Below are positions 5,573 to 7,143 of a stretch of 7,143 nt of DNA, piece by piece. A program made the translations under genes and the position numbers. Source of the stretch: JBFFXF01 sp041569895 (lineage in GTDB: Bacteria > Planctomycetota > UBA8108 > JACQVS01). The number at the start of each line of letters is the position of its first letter. Within the stretch, counting starts at the first letter, position 1. The stretch spans positions 1 to 7,143 of the forward strand of contig JBFFXF010000337.1 of NCBI GenBank assembly GCA_041569895.1. The letters run 5' to 3'. The notes under the pieces were generated by a model. It saw nothing but the letters and a program-made list of their open reading frames with translations. It had not been told where the DNA came from and searched no databases.

Positions 5573-7143
5573 GGCGCGGGGGCCCTCAGGTCGTAGATCA
5601 CGATCGACTGCGCCGCGTGATCGGCTGCCGGGTGCTTGCTCCGGTGGATGCGGATGGCGCGCTCCTCGGCGTTGTCATCGGGACGGTACCGATCGAAGAG
5701 CTTCTGGTGTCGCTGAAACGCCTCCTCGTCCCCGAACAGCTTCGCGATGCGCGCCAGGTTGTAGTGCGCGGTCTGGTCCTCCGCGTCGATCTCGAGCGTC
5801 TTCTCGAACTCGGCGCGGGCGCGCTCGAGAAGCGTCCGCCGCAGCGCCGGATCGCCGCGCTCGCTGCGGGCGCGCTGGAAGACGGTGATGCCGAGCTCGT
5901 TGCGGACCAGGTAGTCCTGCGAGAAATCGAAGCCGCGCTCCGGGACGCGCGTCTCGAGCACGCGCTCGAAGTCGGCGATGGCCGCGTCGAGGTTGCCGTT
6001 CTGGCGGTTGACGAGTCCGTTCAGCCAGTTGATCGTCCACGACGGCGCGTCGGGGTGCTCGCGCGCCGTCGTCAGGGCACGGACGGCGTCGTCGAGGCGT
6101 CCCTCCTTCTCGAAGACGCGCGCGAGGTTCACCCAGCCCTCCGAGCGTCCGAGCGCGGCGACCCGCCGGAAGACCTCCTCCGCCTGGCGGAGCTCGCCCT
6201 TCTCGGAGCCCCCCGATCCCTTGAGAAACAGCCCGATGCCGTAGTCGTTCCAGCGCTGCCACTCGGGGATCTCCGAGCGCTGCGACGCGGGCTGCGACGC
6301 GGGCGAGGCGTCGAGCGTCGACCCCGCGACCGGCAGCCGCACGCGGTCCTCGCACATGACGACCGGCGTCAGGTTGGGGGCGTTCTCGGCGCCGAAGACG
6401 TGCTCCATGTAGGTGCGGTCGAACTTGCGGAAGTTGAGCCGCGCCGTGATCTCGATGAAGCCGGTGGCGCTCTCCGGCACGCGCAGGCGATAGTGGATCG
6501 ACTGGCCGGCTCCGGGCGGGATCTGGTGGTTGTAGAGCGGCACGAAGATGTCCTGCGGGTTGCGCCGGTCGATGCGGTTGCCGTCGCGGTCGAGCATCAG
6601 CACGTTGACGAAGTGCGACCAGGGGTCGACGAAGCCGCGCCCGTCGATCGCCCCGCTCCGCGCCACCGGGCCCGACGCGTCATGCGTCTCGACGTCGACC
6701 CACACCTCGTTCGAGTCCGCGGTCCCCTGCGTGAAGTGGTGTCCGACGCCGAGTGTCCGGACCACCACCTCGACGAGGTACGTCGCGCCGCGCTCGAGCG
6801 CCGGCAGCTCTGGCCGGAGAGGCGCGATGAGCTCGCCGTCGATGGTGCCGCCTTCACGAAGACCGAAGATGTCGATCCGCACCTGGTTGTCGCGCAGGAA
6901 CTCCTCGTGCGCGCGGCGCGTCGGCTCGTGTCCGCGGAGCTCGGCGAGACCGGTGTTGGCGCCCGGGAAGAGGTGGTCGTGGATCTTGCCGTTGCGGTTG
7001 CCGAAGTCGAGCGAGTCCTTGAGCGGCATGTGGCACCCCTCCGCGCAGTTCTCTCGCGCCTTCGGCGGGTAGTAGAAGCTCCGCGCGCCGTGACCCGAGA
7101 CGCCGCTCAGGTGGTAGGAGTCGTAGTGGTTCTGACCGCGCAG
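5569..7143 (-). CDS. Heme-motif (cytochrome c-like) and TPR repeat protein, C-terminal 524 residues, start beyond window
   Basis: The reading frame stays open to position 7143, so the ATG at 7029 is internal and not the start. Counting from the window edge, the first part reads HYDSYHLSGVSGHGARSFYY, then NCAEGCHMP. Cys33-Ala-Glu-Gly-Cys37-His38 is a CX3CH site, a non-canonical covalent heme-attachment motif, with His6, His11 and His18 nearby as possible second ligands. Then comes GKIHDHLFPGANT, typical of planctomycete multiheme-cytochrome/TPR proteins. A beta-rich domain follows (about 85-270: TLGVGHHFTQGTADSNEVWVDV, NHQIPPGAGQSIHYRLRVP, RKFDRTYMEHVFG). After a Ser/Ala/Pro/Gln linker (about 275-290) come several TPR units (about 298-490, for example EGWVNLARVFEKEGRLDDAVRAL and AHYNLARIAKLFGDEEAF). 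The protein is probably periplasmic because c-type heme is attached there; a signal peptide and further heme sites may lie outside the window. It is the first visible gene of the four-gene cluster. Substrate and electron partner are unknown. Confidence 0.88.
   Translation of the reverse strand: MRGQNHYDSYHLSGVSGHGARSFYYPPKARENCAEGCHMPLKDSLDFGNRNGKIHDHLFPGANTGLAELRGHEPTRRAHEEFLRDNQVRIDIFGLREGGTIDGELIAPLRPELPALERGATYLVEVVVRTLGVGHHFTQGTADSNEVWVDVETHDASGPVARSGAIDGRGFVDPWSHFVNVLMLDRDGNRIDRRNPQDIFVPLYNHQIPPGAGQSIHYRLRVPESATGFIEITARLNFRKFDRTYMEHVFGAENAPNLTPVVMCEDRVRLPVAGSTLDASPASQPASQRSEIPEWQRWNDYGIGLFLKGSGGSEKGELRQAEEVFRRVAALGRSEGWVNLARVFEKEGRLDDAVRALTTAREHPDAPSWTINWLNGLVNRQNGNLDAAIADFERVLETRVPERGFDFSQDYLVRNELGITVFQRARSERGDPALRRTLLERARAEFEKTLEIDAEDQTAHYNLARIAKLFGDEEAFQRHQKLFDRYRPDDNAEERAIRIHRSKHPAADHAAQSIVIYDLRAPAP
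6281..6304. repeat. 12-bp tandem duplication in the linker of the heme/TPR protein
   Basis: TGCGACGCGGGC occurs twice back to back (6281-6292, 6293-6304). It encodes a repeated Ala-Ser-Gln-Pro unit exactly where the beta-rich domain gives way to the TPR region, so it lengthens a flexible linker without changing the frame. Confidence 0.8.

Noticed and set aside
3647..5596. A 649-codon plus-strand open frame antisense to the CRTAC1 gene
   Set aside because: The Val/Asp/Glu/Arg-rich translation is the mirror of GC-rich codons in Asp-rich repeats. The minus-strand protein has clear domains and gene overlaps.
5569..7029. Complete TPR protein starting at the ATG at 7029
   Set aside because: The frame continues upstream without a stop to the window edge, and that part encodes a heme motif and conserved cytochrome-like sequence immediately before this Met.

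Overview
This 7.1-kb window is GC-rich with dense coding. It most likely comes from a planctomycete (Planctomycetota). That assignment is inferred from gene content: a DUF1549-type secreted protein, a CRTAC1-family protein (FG-GAP repeats plus ASPIC/UnbV), and a heme-motif protein fused to TPR repeats. GTG starts are frequent. No rRNA, tRNA, CRISPR array or transposase gene is visible.

Layout. (1) Positions 1-388, minus strand: N-terminal part of a DUF1549 (PSCyt2-like) secreted protein that runs off the left edge. (2) Positions 389-683: a 295-bp intergenic stretch dominated by an imperfect hexanucleotide array (about 455-680) whose unit changes in blocks and which contains inverted repeats. 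(3) Positions 684-1223, minus: a DUF309 protein. (4) Positions 1224-1407: a divergent intergenic region almost filled by a roughly 129-bp imperfect palindrome (1238-1366) with 16-bp near-perfect ends, which looks like a MITE or fold-back repeat. (5) Positions 1408-2232, plus: mutM, formamidopyrimidine-DNA glycosylase. (6) Positions 2269-7143, minus: a tightly packed run of four genes. In transcription order these are a heme-motif/TPR protein (start outside the window), a CRTAC1-family protein, a small lipoprotein and a 3-hydroxyisobutyrate-dehydrogenase-like oxidoreductase. Their junctions overlap by 4, 4 and 1 bases, so they are probably one translationally coupled operon. It converges on mutM with a 36-bp gap.

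How the genes work together. The first three products of the operon carry export signals or domains typical of exported proteins (c-type heme site, N-terminal hydrophobic segment with Ca-binding-like repeats, lipobox). They look like an envelope or periplasmic set, but neither substrate nor process can be read from the sequence. The terminal dehydrogenase is cytosolic and may simply share the transcript. mutM is a housekeeping DNA-repair gene. The most unusual material lies in the two intergenic repeats rather than in the genes. I see no convincing evidence of a complete undescribed multi-gene system.
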